Assembly (NCBI GenBank): GCA_964635545.1
Contig: CAZWOA010000066.1
Span: forward strand, 1-18,731
DNA from: JAGPIS01 sp964635545
Lineage (GTDB): Bacteria > Bacteroidota > Bacteroidia > Bacteroidales > Marinilabiliaceae
DNA: 18,731 nt
Direction of reading: 5' to 3'
Each line of letters opens with the position of its first letter. The first letter of the stretch is position 1. The notes below the pieces were generated by a model, which was given only the letters and a program-made list of their open reading frames with translations, had not been told where the DNA came from and did not search any database. Below, piece by piece: positions 7,492 to 15,644 of this stretch. The position numbers were made by a program, and so were the translations under genes.

Positions 7492-7914
7492 ATGAGTAGT
7501 ATAAAACACGTATCTACAGCAAGAGTGAGGTATAGCGATACCGACCAGATGGGATTTATGCACCACTCTAACTATGCAAGATACTATGAGAATGCCCGAT
7601 GGGAGTTCTTTCGAGATATGGATATACCATATGTGGAGATTGAGGAGCAGGGTATATTGATGCCTGTTATCGATGTGGCTTTTAAATTTATTAAACCGGC
7701 CTACTACGATGAGGAACTTCAGATAATAACTGTTGTATCTTTGAAGAGAGCCGTGAAGATGAAGTTTGGATACCAAATGCTTAACTCTAAGGGCGAGCTT
7801 ATTAATGAAGGATTTGTTACCACGGGTTTTGTGCATAAAAAGGGATTGAGACCCTGCCAGCCGCCTTTATCCATTACCGAAGCTTTTGAGAATTACCATA
7901 AGCAAAATACATAA
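7492..7914 (+). CDS. YbgC/FadM-like hotdog acyl-CoA thioesterase
   Basis: A 140-residue single hotdog domain, a normal length for the 4-hydroxybenzoyl-CoA thioesterase family, expected in the cytoplasm and hydrolysing acyl-CoA or acyl-ACP. The signature is RVRYSDTDQMGFMHHSNYAR (12-31), with the catalytic Asp in SDTDQMG and the following His-Asn. The core then carries ARWEFF and PVIDVAFKFIKPAYYDEEL. The actual acyl substrate cannot be deduced. It lies 33 bases after the NifX-like gene and could be on the same transcript. The ATG at 7492 is the natural start; no Shine-Dalgarno sequence is visible, as is common in this phylum. Confidence 0.92.
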   Translation: MSSIKHVSTARVRYSDTDQMGFMHHSNYARYYENARWEFFRDMDIPYVEIEEQGILMPVIDVAFKFIKPAYYDEELQIITVVSLKRAVKMKFGYQMLNSKGELINEGFVTTGFVHKKGLRPCQPPLSITEAFENYHKQNT

Positions 7915-7960
7915 TGATATAAAACTGCCTTTCTGATTTTATAATATGGGCAGATAGAGC

Positions 7961-7968
7961 TATTTTTG
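7961..7968 (+). promoter_or_regulatory. Putative -7 element for recG
   Basis: TATTTTTG matches TAnnTTTG. It ends 6 bases before the recG ATG at 7975, so the mRNA would have almost no leader. The TTG at 7966, which would extend the reading frame by three codons, lies inside this element. No convincing -33 TTG is present. Confidence 0.4.
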
Positions 7969-7974
7969 GGGACT

Positions 7975-10074
7975 ATGTCCGATTTGAGTACACAAAGTAT
8001 CATGTATCTGCCGGGGGTAGGCCCCAAGCGAGCCGAACTGATGATGAAAGAGCTGAAAATATCATCGGTAGAGGAGCTTATATACTATTTTCCATATAAA
8101 TATATCGATAGAAGCAAGATTTACCGTATCAACGAGATTGATTCGAAATTGCCTTATATTCAGATAAAAGGGCGTTTTACATCTCTGCAGTCCATAGGGC
8201 AGGGGCGCCAGGTGCGGCTGGTGGCTACTTTTACCGATGGCAGTGGTTTTATAGAACTTGTGTGGTTTAAGTCGGTAAAACATATTAAGGAGAGTATTGA
8301 CGCCAACTCTGAATATCTTATATTTGGTAAGCCGTCGGTATTTAACGGTGTTATAAATATTGTTCATCCGGAGATGGAGAAACTCAAGGATGGCAAATCA
8401 CTGTTTCCCGGAAATTTGCAGGCGCATTACAACACTTCCGAGAAGATGAAGACCAACTTTATCAACTCTAAGGTTATCCAGAAGATGATGGTCTCTGCTT
8501 TTCAGTCGTTTCAGGGTAAAATACCCGAAACTCTTCCTGCTGCCCTAATAAATGAATATCATTTAATGCTTCGCAACGATGCTCTTAATGTTGTGCATTT
8601 CCCCAATGATGTTCAGTTACTGGAAAAGGCTCGTTTCCGCCTTAAGTTTGAGGAGCTTTTCTATATTCAGCTTGATATTTTAAGGCAACGCAATCAACGC
8701 ACTGCCAATACCCACGGTCACTATTTTGGCACGGTGGGCGATTATCTCAATACTTTTTACTCCACACATTTGCCATTCGAGCCTACCGATGCGCAGAAGC
8801 GGGTTGTGCGTGAGATACGCCGCGACTTGGGTTCGGGAAAGCAGATGAACAGGCTCTTGCAGGGTGATGTGGGATCGGGCAAGACGGTGGTGGCTCTTAT
8901 GGTGATGCTTATCGCTCTGGATAATGATTTTCAAACTTGCCTAATGGCACCTACCGAAATACTTGCTACCCAGCATTTTGAGAGTATAAGCTCTATGCTT
9001 AAAGATATGCCGGTGAAGGTGAGGTTGCTAACAGGCTCTACCAAAAAGAAGGAGCGTCTCGAGTTGCATGAGCAGTTGCAAAATGGCGAACTTCAAATAC
9101 TTATAGGAACGCATGCCCTGCTAGAGGATGTGGTTCAGTTCAAAAACCTGGGTCTAGTGGTGATAGATGAGCAGCATCGCTTCGGAGTGGCGCAACGTGC
9201 ACGCCTGTGGAAGAAGAGCATTGTGCCGCCACATATACTGGTGATGACCGCCACGCCCATACCGCGCACCTTGGCAATGACAATATATGGCGATTTGGAT
9301 GTGTCGGTTATTGATGAACTTCCGCCGGGAAGAAAGCCTATTCAGACTGAGCATTATTTTCATAATAAACGCAATAACCTGAATCGTTTCATTAAAGGTG
9401 AAATTGAGAAGGGACGGCAGGTGTATGTTGTCTATCCACTTATCGAAGAGTCGGAGAAGATGGATTTTAAAAATCTTAGTGAAGGCTTCGAATATACCAA
9501 AACTGCATTCCCCGATTATGAGGTGTGCATGGTGCACGGCAAGATGAAGCCTGCCGAAAAAGATGAGGCTATGCAGCACTTTGTGTCGGGTAAGGCGCAA
9601 ATAATGGTTGCCACCACAGTAATAGAGGTAGGTGTTAATGTGCCAAATGCATCGGTGATGGTGATTGAGAGTGCCGAGCGTTTCGGACTGTCGCAGCTAC
9701 ATCAGCTGAGAGGCCGAGTGGGGCGCGGTGCCGACCAGAGTTATTGTATTTTAATGACCGATTATAAACTTAGCGACGAAACCCGCAAGCGGATGGAGAT
9801 AATGGTGCGCACCACCGATGGCTTCGAGATAGCCGAGGCCGATCTTAAACTACGCGGACCCGGTGACCTTAGCGGAACACAGCAGAGCGGGCTTCCATTC
9901 GACTTGAAAATAGCAAATATAGCTCAGGATGGACGAATTTTGCAGTTTGCCCGCGATGTTGCTCTAAAAGTACTAGATGCCGACCCGTTACTCGAAAAGC
10001 AGGATAACTATATTCTTTCGAAACAGCTTTTAAAACTTGCCCGGCAGAAGATGAATTGGAGCATGATAAGCTGA
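7975..10074 (+). CDS. recG: ATP-dependent DNA helicase RecG
   Basis: Branch-migrating helicase that remodels stalled forks and recombination intermediates in the cytoplasm. It has 699 residues from the ATG at 7975, the usual RecG length. An N-terminal wedge/OB region (about 1-240) starts with YLPGVGPKRAELM, a helix-hairpin-helix-like segment, and includes IQIKGRFTSLQ. The helicase core follows with Walker A GDVGSGKT (297-304), motif II DEQH (398-401), motif III TATPIPRTLAM, motif V/VI TTVIEVGVNVPNA and QLHQLRGRVGRG, and the family's C-terminal segment with LRGPGDLSGTQQSG. Every core motif is intact. A TTG at 7966 would add three residues but falls inside a probable promoter element, so I chose the ATG. 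Confidence 0.97.
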   Translation: MSDLSTQSIMYLPGVGPKRAELMMKELKISSVEELIYYFPYKYIDRSKIYRINEIDSKLPYIQIKGRFTSLQSIGQGRQVRLVATFTDGSGFIELVWFKSVKHIKESIDANSEYLIFGKPSVFNGVINIVHPEMEKLKDGKSLFPGNLQAHYNTSEKMKTNFINSKVIQKMMVSAFQSFQGKIPETLPAALINEYHLMLRNDALNVVHFPNDVQLLEKARFRLKFEELFYIQLDILRQRNQRTANTHGHYFGTVGDYLNTFYSTHLPFEPTDAQKRVVREIRRDLGSGKQMNRLLQGDVGSGKTVVALMVMLIALDNDFQTCLMAPTEILATQHFESISSMLKDMPVKVRLLTGSTKKKERLELHEQLQNGELQILIGTHALLEDVVQFKNLGLVVIDEQHRFGVAQRARLWKKSIVPPHILVMTATPIPRTLAMTIYGDLDVSVIDELPPGRKPIQTEHYFHNKRNNLNRFIKGEIEKGRQVYVVYPLIEESEKMDFKNLSEGFEYTKTAFPDYEVCMVHGKMKPAEKDEAMQHFVSGKAQIMVATTVIEVGVNVPNASVMVIESAERFGLSQLHQLRGRVGRGADQSYCILMTDYKLSDETRKRMEIMVRTTDGFEIAEADLKLRGPGDLSGTQQSGLPFDLKIANIAQDGRILQFARDVALKVLDADPLLEKQDNYILSKQLLKLARQKMNWSMIS

Positions 10075-10107
10075 AAAAGCTGTAAAAACTGTAAATATCA
10101 TGTTTTT
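10062..10107 (+). terminator. Possible recG terminator
   Basis: The 7-base repeat CATGATA (10062-10068) is matched by TATCATG (10096-10102), followed by five Ts. A nested AGCT/AGCT pair lies inside. The stem is AT-rich and the loop long, and it overlaps the last recG codons, so this is tentative. Confidence 0.3.
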
Positions 10108-10262
10108 GTTAAGTATGGGCGGTGACGTTAATCATTAGTTTTGATGTGTTCGTCAAGTGATGATTCTACTGGTTTGTCGTTTTTATGTTTGTAACTAATT
10201 GTTACTCAGGGTTGTATCCTGTTTTTTTAAGCTGTCTTTTTATTTTTATAAAAATATATTAG

Positions 10263-10293
10263 TTGACATTAGTTCTTAATGTTCATAGTTTTG
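10263..10293 (+). promoter_or_regulatory. Bacteroidota-type promoter for the lipoprotein gene
   Basis: TTG at 10263-10265 and TAGTTTTG at 10286-10293 are separated by 20 bases, matching the -33/-7 consensus in both sequence and spacing. The predicted start site lies about 20-25 bases before the ATG codons at 10317/10323. This is the best full promoter match in the window. Confidence 0.65.
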
Positions 10294-10316
10294 GCTTTTA
10301 CAAAATACTAAATCAG

Positions 10317-11084
10317 ATGAGTATGAGAAAGCTAATGTTTATGTCCCTACTTATTAGTGGATTTTTATTTGGAGCATGTGAGAAGGATACGCCGGTTGAT
10401 GTACCGGGCAATATCCCAGGCATGGGTGATAATACAGCAGCTCTTGAAGTTAAACCGGTTGACCTGCCCGAAAATGTGTCGGTGGTAGGGGTCATAAAAG
10501 GTTATGAAGAGAGTAATAAATCTGCATCACTATTTCCTGATTTCAAACTTTTTGGTAGTGGATGTAATTATGTTACAGTAGAGTACACTCTTCGTAATGA
10601 TAATAATTTCCCTGTTACCGTATTTATTCCACCGGGAACAATTTTTAAATCCAGCAATCCTGCCTATCAACATGGAATATTGCTTCAGTGGGTGTGGGTG
10701 GTAATTCCTGCTAAATCGCAACGTACAGTTGTGTTGTATCTGTATTGTATAAATGATGGAAAATATAACTCCGATAGTTCGGTGACTTTTGAAATGGTAG
10801 GTCGAACACTTTCTAAGCCTATTTTAGGTCTTTTGGACTTGTTAACGCTTAAGAAGATTAATTATGAATTTTATGACGAGCAAAGTAGTCGTGAAGTTTA
10901 TGAATTAACCAAAACTTTGCAGGATGCCATTTGGGGATTGACCAACTATGGTAACTCTATTTCCAATGAAGTTAAGGGGCTTATCAATGGTCTTCCATCC
11001 CTTGATAAGGATGTTATTCCTGAGGCTTTCTACAATAACTCAGCCACTTTGCCGGTTTATTTTGATGAGTATGAGGTTAGGTAG
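10317..11084 (+). CDS. Lipoprotein of unknown function
   Basis: About 255 residues from the ATG at 10317; an ATG at 10323 (MRKLMFM) is equally good. An in-frame TTG at 10263 is rejected because it is the -33 element of the promoter. The signal peptide ends in a lipobox (GFLFGAC) with the lipidated Cys at residue 21. The following EKD partly resembles the K-(D/E) export signal for surface lipoproteins in this phylum, so it may be surface-exposed (inference). The body looks beta-rich at about 55-150, with NFPVTVFIPPGTIFKSSNP and VVIPAKSQRTVVLYLYC. A helical C-terminal part follows (REVYELTKTLQDAIWGLTNY). I do not recognise the family. It stands alone between a promoter and a terminator. Confidence 0.8.
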   Translation: MSMRKLMFMSLLISGFLFGACEKDTPVDVPGNIPGMGDNTAALEVKPVDLPENVSVVGVIKGYEESNKSASLFPDFKLFGSGCNYVTVEYTLRNDNNFPVTVFIPPGTIFKSSNPAYQHGILLQWVWVVIPAKSQRTVVLYLYCINDGKYNSDSSVTFEMVGRTLSKPILGLLDLLTLKKINYEFYDEQSSREVYELTKTLQDAIWGLTNYGNSISNEVKGLINGLPSLDKDVIPEAFYNNSATLPVYFDEYEVR

Positions 11085-11112
11085 TTTTATTTGTTGACAA
11101 TTTGGATTAATT

Positions 11113-11144
11113 AAAAAGGGATGCTGTATAGCATCCCTTTTTTT
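11113..11144 (+). terminator. Rho-independent terminator after the lipoprotein gene
   Basis: The stem GGGATGC/GCATCCC (11118-11124 with 11131-11137) has a 6-base loop. It is extended by A-T pairs and followed by seven Ts. It lies 29 bases after the stop codon. Confidence 0.92.
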
Positions 11145-11262
11145 GTTAGTATGGCAAACATGTTGCTATAAATTATCCATTAATAATCGGGTTTTTGTGC
11201 CTTGTTTTTATTTATTCTAAACACAAATAAGGAAAATATAATAAAAATACCGATTCAAGTTA

Positions 11263-11270
11263 TAATTTTG
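11263..11270 (+). promoter_or_regulatory. Putative -7 element of the rnf operon
   Basis: TAATTTTG matches TAnnTTTG and ends 19 bases before the first ATG of the operon (11290). It sits downstream of the lipoprotein terminator, so the operon is an independent transcript. The -33 region is AT-rich without a clear TTG. Confidence 0.5.
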
Positions 11271-11289
11271 ACATGTTTTTACACTTGAT

Positions 11290-11706
11290 ATGAGTTATTC
11301 AGAAAAAATAGAACACGAGGGAGTAGTTCGGTCAGTTAACGGTCATGACGTTCAGGTTGAGATAGTTAGCGCATCGGCTTGTAGTGCCTGCCATGCTAAA
11401 GGTGCCTGCACGTCGGCCGACTTACAGGATAAGGTGGTTGATATCAATCAGAGTATAGAAGGGGTGAAACCGGGAGATATAGTGACTATTGTGGGTGAAA
11501 AACGCACCGGCAATCAAGCAGTAATCCTGGCTTATGTAATTCCGTTGCTTCTGGTGGTGGTAGTGCTTGTGTTAATGGTTTCGTTAACGCATAATGAAGT
11601 TAAATCGGCATTGTATGCTTTGCTGAGTCTTGCGCCATACTATGTGGTGCTCTCCATGTTCAGCAAACGGCTGAAGAGTAAATTTGCATTTCAAATTAAA
11701 AAATAA
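11290..11706 (+). CDS. RseC/MucC-family membrane protein heading the rnf operon
   Basis: A 138-residue inner-membrane protein of the RseC (SoxR-reducing system) family. The N-terminal soluble part has a Cys motif CSACHAKGAC (C31, C34, C40) typical of the family, then the KVVDI and KPGDIVTIVGEKR segments. Two transmembrane helices follow at about 76-98 and 105-122, with a basic tail. In Bacteroidota such a gene commonly precedes rnfB. Its role in Rnf assembly, redox sensing or SoxR reduction is not settled by sequence. It sits 12 bases before rnfB and is almost certainly co-transcribed. Confidence 0.88.
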   Translation: MSYSEKIEHEGVVRSVNGHDVQVEIVSASACSACHAKGACTSADLQDKVVDINQSIEGVKPGDIVTIVGEKRTGNQAVILAYVIPLLLVVVVLVLMVSLTHNEVKSALYALLSLAPYYVVLSMFSKRLKSKFAFQIKK

Positions 11707-11718
11707 AATAGTAAGCAC

Positions 11719-12579
11719 ATGAATATAATAGTTATTACCATTATTACGCTTGTGGCGTTGGGTGGAATTTCTGCTGTGATTTTATATTTTGTTGCACAGA
11801 AATTCAAGGTTTATGAAGACCCGAAGATAGATGAGGTGGAGGAGGTACTGCCCGCAGCCAATTGTGGTGGTTGTGGTTACCCTGGGTGTAGAGGTTTTGC
11901 CGAGGCTTTGGTTAAGGCTGATGATATATCGGCAATGAACTGCCCCGTAGGTGGTGCTGCTGTGATGGATACTGTGGCTCAGATACTTGGTAAGGCTGTT
12001 TCGGCAGCCACTCCTAAGGTTGCTGTGGTGAGATGTAACGGTACTTGCGAGTTCCGTCCGCGACTTACCCAGTATGATGGTGCTACTACATGTGCCATTG
12101 CCGCTCAACATTATGGAAGCGAAACAGGCTGTTCGTATGGTTGCTACGGACTGGGAGATTGTGTGGATGCTTGTGATTTCGATGCCATGTATATGGATGA
12201 GGAGACAGGCTTGCCGGTTATTATTGAAGATAAATGTGTGGCTTGCGGTGCCTGCGTGAAGGCTTGCCCAAAATCGATTATTGAATTGCGAAATAAAGGA
12301 CCTAAAGGTCGTCGCATATTTGTGTCGTGTGTCAACAAAGATAAAGGAGCAATTGCCCGTAAATCATGTGAAGTTGCCTGTATCGGTTGTGGTAAATGTG
12401 AGAAAGAGTGTGCTTTCGACGCCATCACCATCAAAGATAATCTTGCATACATCGATTACAATAAATGTAAGTTGTGCCGTAAGTGCGTGAGTGTTTGTCC
12501 TACAAATGCAATTCATGAAATAGGCTTCCCACCGCGCAAAACTGAGAAAGCGGCTGTGGCTGAAGAGGCAAATGCTTAA
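11719..12579 (+). CDS. rnfB: Rnf complex subunit B, long cysteine-rich form
   Basis: Iron-sulfur subunit that takes electrons from ferredoxin and passes them into the membrane Rnf complex. The 286 residues start with one transmembrane helix (about 3-25), then a four-Cys Fe-S domain (C49, C52, C57, C75; NCGGCGYPGC). A long ferredoxin-like region follows with an unusual CSYGCYGLGDCVDAC (C138-C152) and three classic CxxCxxCxxxC sets (C173-C183, C221-C231, C250-C260). There are 25 cysteines in total, many more than in the short proteobacterial RnfB, as in other multi-cluster versions. The Ala-Glu-rich tail lacks motifs. The next gene begins 49 bases on. Confidence 0.96.
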   Translation: MNIIVITIITLVALGGISAVILYFVAQKFKVYEDPKIDEVEEVLPAANCGGCGYPGCRGFAEALVKADDISAMNCPVGGAAVMDTVAQILGKAVSAATPKVAVVRCNGTCEFRPRLTQYDGATTCAIAAQHYGSETGCSYGCYGLGDCVDACDFDAMYMDEETGLPVIIEDKCVACGACVKACPKSIIELRNKGPKGRRIFVSCVNKDKGAIARKSCEVACIGCGKCEKECAFDAITIKDNLAYIDYNKCKLCRKCVSVCPTNAIHEIGFPPRKTEKAAVAEEANA

Positions 12580-12615
12580 GAGAGAATCAGAATCCATTAG
12601 ATAAAAAATAAATCT

Positions 12616-12620
12616 GGAGG
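12616..12620 (+). promoter_or_regulatory. Shine-Dalgarno site of rnfC, supporting a GTG start
   Basis: GGAGG ends 8 bases before the GTG at 12629. The family N-terminus (FSLGGIHPAENK) requires a start upstream of it, and no ATG is available. Confidence 0.75.
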
Positions 12621-12628
12621 ACAGAAAC

Positions 12629-13963
12629 GTGTTAAAGACTTTTTCATTAGGAGGTATTCATCCGGCAGAGAACAAGTTATCGGCCAATAGCGCCATCGAG
12701 GTGCTCGCCTTGCCCGAGACTGTGTCGGTACCTGTTTCGCAACATATTGGAGCACCATCCGAAGTGCTTGTAAAAAAAGGTGATATGGTTAAAACCGGAC
12801 AGATAATTGCCAAATCGGCAGGCTTTGTTTCGGCCAATATTCACTCTCCTGTATCGGGTGTAGTTCAGAAAATTGATGATATTGCTGATGGTAACGGCTA
12901 TCGCAAAAAAGCTATAATTATTAAAACCGAAGGTGATGAGTGGGACGAGAGCATCGACCGCACATCTACTATAATGCGCAATATTGATAAAGAGAGCGAT
13001 GAGATTGTGAAGAAAATTGCCGAAATGGGCCTTGTGGGGCTTGGAGGTGCTACTTTCCCATCGCATGTTAAGCTTGCTGTGCCACAAGGTAAAAAGTGCG
13101 ACTTCCTGATTATTAATGGTGTGGAGTGTGAGCCTTACCTCACAAGCGACCACCGATTGATGCTTGAGCGCGGCGAGGAGATTATTATCGGGGTGCGCCT
13201 TTTGATGAAAGCTCTTAATGTTGATAAAGCTATCATTGGCATTGAAAACAATAAGCCCGATGCCATTAAAAATATGAAACAGCTGGCTGCTGCCTATCCC
13301 GGTATCACTGTTGAGCCACTAAAGGTTCAATATCCGCAGGGAGGAGAGAAACAGCTTATAGATGCCTGCATACGCCGTCAGATTCCATCAGGAAAACTGC
13401 CTATCGACGTGGGTGCGGTGGTGCATAACGTGGGAACCGCCTTTGCAGTGTATGAGGCAGTTCAGAAAAACAAACCATTGGTGGAGCGTGTGGTGTGTGT
13501 AACCGGGAAGTCGGTAGCAAAACCATCTAACTTTATGGTGAGGATAGGTACTCCCGTTAAATCGCTTATAGATGCTGCCGGCGGTCTTCCTGAAGATACA
13601 GGTAAAATTGTGGGTGGCGGCCCTATGATGGGACGTGCATTGGTATCGACCGATGTGCCTGTAACTAAGGGTACATCAGGAATACTTGTTATGCAGAATG
13701 AAGAGGCTAAACGCGGTAAGATGCAAAACTGCATCCGTTGCAGTAAATGTGTGTCGGTGTGCCCCATGGGATTGTCGCCCTACCTGCTGATGGCATTTTC
13801 TGATAAAAAAATGTGGGACAGAGCCGAGGAGGAGCGGGTAATGGATTGTATAGAGTGCGGCTCATGCAGCTATACTTGCCCTGCCAACCGTCCGCTGCTA
13901 GATTATATCCGCTTTGGAAAAGGGCAGGTGGGACAGCTAATCAGATCAAGAGTAAAACAATAA
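12629..13963 (+). CDS. rnfC: Rnf complex subunit C
   Basis: Peripheral subunit carrying the NAD(H)/flavin site and two [4Fe-4S] clusters, where electrons pass between NAD+ and the complex on the cytoplasmic side. The 444 residues include the N-terminal barrel-sandwich hybrid part (GGIHPAENK, HIGAPSEVLVKKGDMVKTGQ), the nucleotide-binding region with GLGGATFPSHVKL (137-149) and INGVECEPYLTSDHRLMLE (162-180), and a SLBB-like segment near GTPVKSLIDAAGG. The clusters are C368/C371/C374/C378 and C407/C410/C413/C417. The start is GTG. It is the ordinary length without the long C-terminal Ala/Lys repeats found in some proteobacterial RnfC proteins. Confidence 0.97.
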   Translation: MLKTFSLGGIHPAENKLSANSAIEVLALPETVSVPVSQHIGAPSEVLVKKGDMVKTGQIIAKSAGFVSANIHSPVSGVVQKIDDIADGNGYRKKAIIIKTEGDEWDESIDRTSTIMRNIDKESDEIVKKIAEMGLVGLGGATFPSHVKLAVPQGKKCDFLIINGVECEPYLTSDHRLMLERGEEIIIGVRLLMKALNVDKAIIGIENNKPDAIKNMKQLAAAYPGITVEPLKVQYPQGGEKQLIDACIRRQIPSGKLPIDVGAVVHNVGTAFAVYEAVQKNKPLVERVVCVTGKSVAKPSNFMVRIGTPVKSLIDAAGGLPEDTGKIVGGGPMMGRALVSTDVPVTKGTSGILVMQNEEAKRGKMQNCIRCSKCVSVCPMGLSPYLLMAFSDKKMWDRAEEERVMDCIECGSCSYTCPANRPLLDYIRFGKGQVGQLIRSRVKQ

Positions 13964-13978
13964 AACAACTCATATAAA

Positions 13979-14986
13979 ATGAACAAATTAATAATATCAC
14001 CATCACCCCATGTGCATAGTGGCGACTCGGTAAAGAAAAATATGTATGGAGTCATCATTGCTTTATTGCCTGCACTTGCGGCGTCGATATGGTTCTTTGG
14101 GGTTGGAGCACTTATAGTTGTTCTTACTTCGGTTGTTGCATGCGTTCTATTTGAATATCTTATACAGCGTTTTGTGCTTAAAACCGATACATCAATCACC
14201 GATGGATCAGCGATTATAACGGGCCTTCTATTGGCTTTCAACCTACCGTCAAACCTTCCGTTATGGATAATCATAATCGGAGCATTGGTATCTGTAGGAA
14301 TTGGTAAAATGGCTTTTGGAGGTTTGGGTAATAATCCGTTTAACCCTGCGCTTGTAGGACGTGTGTTCCTGTTGATATCATTCCCGGTACAGATGACCTC
14401 ATGGCCTATCCCCGGTGGCGAAAACTTCACTCAATACCTTGATGCAAGCACCGGCGCCACTCCACTTGCAATCGTAAAAGAGGGGCTTAGCAATGGTGAG
14501 TCGCTATCGACACTGCTTGCCAACCTTCCATCGAACCTCGATATGTTTTTAGGCTTTAAGGGCGGGTCGGCCGGTGAAATTGCTGCCATAGCGATGCTTA
14601 TAGGGCTGGCATATATGCTTATTCGTAAAATTATTACATGGCATATTCCTGTAACCATTCTTGCTACAATAGCGATTTTCACATCAATACTTCATCTGGT
14701 TAATCCTGAATTGTATGCCGGACCGCTGTTTCACCTGCTTACAGGTGGTGTGATGCTGGGAGCTATATTTATGGCTACCGATTATGTAACATCGCCAATG
14801 AGTGCAAACGGTATGATACTTTACAGTGTAGGTATAGGTGTGATTACAGTACTTATTCGCGTGTTTGGTGCATATCCCGAAGGTGTGTCGTTTGCAATAT
14901 TGATAATGAACGGCTTCACACCGCTTATCAACCGCTACATGAGGCCAAAAGCATTTGGAGAAGTGGTGAAACAGGCAAAAAATTAA
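13979..14986 (+). CDS. rnfD: Rnf complex subunit D
   Basis: Integral inner-membrane subunit of the NqrB/RnfD family, part of the ion-translocating core. The 335 residues have many transmembrane segments. They begin with the cytoplasmic SPSPHVHSGDSVKKNMYGVI, a family hallmark. The covalent FMN site is DASTGATPL with Thr161 as the expected attachment residue. GNNPFNPALVGRVFL (117-131) and MATDYVTSPM are also diagnostic. It starts 15 bases after rnfC and ends 19 before rnfG. Confidence 0.97.
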   Translation: MNKLIISPSPHVHSGDSVKKNMYGVIIALLPALAASIWFFGVGALIVVLTSVVACVLFEYLIQRFVLKTDTSITDGSAIITGLLLAFNLPSNLPLWIIIIGALVSVGIGKMAFGGLGNNPFNPALVGRVFLLISFPVQMTSWPIPGGENFTQYLDASTGATPLAIVKEGLSNGESLSTLLANLPSNLDMFLGFKGGSAGEIAAIAMLIGLAYMLIRKIITWHIPVTILATIAIFTSILHLVNPELYAGPLFHLLTGGVMLGAIFMATDYVTSPMSANGMILYSVGIGVITVLIRVFGAYPEGVSFAILIMNGFTPLINRYMRPKAFGEVVKQAKN

Positions 14987-15005
14987 CTGAGCAAAAAAGA
15001 GAGAA

Positions 15006-15644
15006 ATGGCAAAGACAGAATCTACGCTTAAAAATATGTTACTTAGCCTGCTGGTTATCACTCTTATTTCGGGAGTGTCGCTGGGAGCTATGTACAGGCT
15101 TACCAAAGATCCGATAGAGGCTTCTAAGGTGGCCAAACAGCAGGAGGCAATCAGTGAGGTTACCCTAGACTTTGATAATAACCCGGTGGACGAGTCGTTT
15201 GAGAGAACTGCCGATAACGGCACCACCGTAAAACTATTCCCAGCCAAGAAAGATGGCGAACTGGTGGCAATGGCCGTTGAAGCTATTACCAATAAAGGTT
15301 TTGCAGGCGAAATAAAAATTATGGTAGGTTTCAAACCTGATGGCTCAATTATTAATTATCAGGTACTTGAGCATAAAGAGACACCGGGTCTTGGAACAAA
15401 AATGGCCGATTGGTTTAAAACCGACAAAGGTTCACAGAGCATATTGGGTAAAAACCCGGAGAAAAATAATTTGAAAGTTACAAAAGACAATGGTGAGGTA
15501 GATGCTATAACAGCTGCTACCATCAGCTCAAGGGCTTTTCTTGATGCTGTAGCTACTGCTTATAGTGTATTTAAAACCGATTTGCCTCAGGATGAGGAGA
15601 ATAGTGGTGAGTTATCATCAGAAATGGAAGGAGGTATTCAATGA
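15006..15644 (+). CDS. rnfG: Rnf complex subunit G
   Basis: Periplasm-facing FMN subunit of the RnfG/NqrC family, anchored by one N-terminal transmembrane helix (about 10-30). The 212 residues hold a single FMN-binding domain with KETPGLGTKM (124-133) and the flavinylation motif DAITAATISS (166-175). Thr172 is the expected FMN-bearing residue. The motif has TAAT where SGAT or TGAT is usual. An acidic tail (DEENSGELSSEMEGG) follows the domain. The stop codon overlaps the rnfE start (ATGA). Confidence 0.96.
   Translation: MAKTESTLKNMLLSLLVITLISGVSLGAMYRLTKDPIEASKVAKQQEAISEVTLDFDNNPVDESFERTADNGTTVKLFPAKKDGELVAMAVEAITNKGFAGEIKIMVGFKPDGSIINYQVLEHKETPGLGTKMADWFKTDKGSQSILGKNPEKNNLKVTKDNGEVDAITAATISSRAFLDAVATAYSVFKTDLPQDEENSGELSSEMEGGIQ
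15628..15634 (+). promoter_or_regulatory. Strong Shine-Dalgarno site of rnfE, inside rnfG
   Basis: AAGGAGG lies 6 bases before the rnfE ATG (15641), within the last codons of rnfG. Confidence 0.75.

Noticed and set aside
9154..9600. A 148-codon open frame on the minus strand
   Set aside because: It is antisense to the recG helicase core and its translation has no recognisable domain.
10136..10143. TAGTTTTG as a second promoter after recG
   Set aside because: The nearest TTTG is 27 bases upstream, too far, and the 10263-10293 pair is a much better match.
12648..12660. AGGAGGTATTCA inside the rnfC coding sequence, the same string as the rnfE ribosome site
   Set aside because: No start codon follows at a proper distance, and the family N-terminus needs the upstream GTG start.
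12677..13153. A 158-codon open frame on the minus strand
   Set aside because: It is antisense to rnfC, with low-complexity His/Asn-rich translation and no motif.
13903..14430. A 175-codon open frame on the minus strand
   Set aside because: It is antisense to the end of rnfC and the start of rnfD, both of which carry diagnostic motifs.
14684..15334. A 216-codon open frame on the minus strand
   Set aside because: It is antisense to rnfD and rnfG; those genes carry diagnostic motifs and this frame has none.
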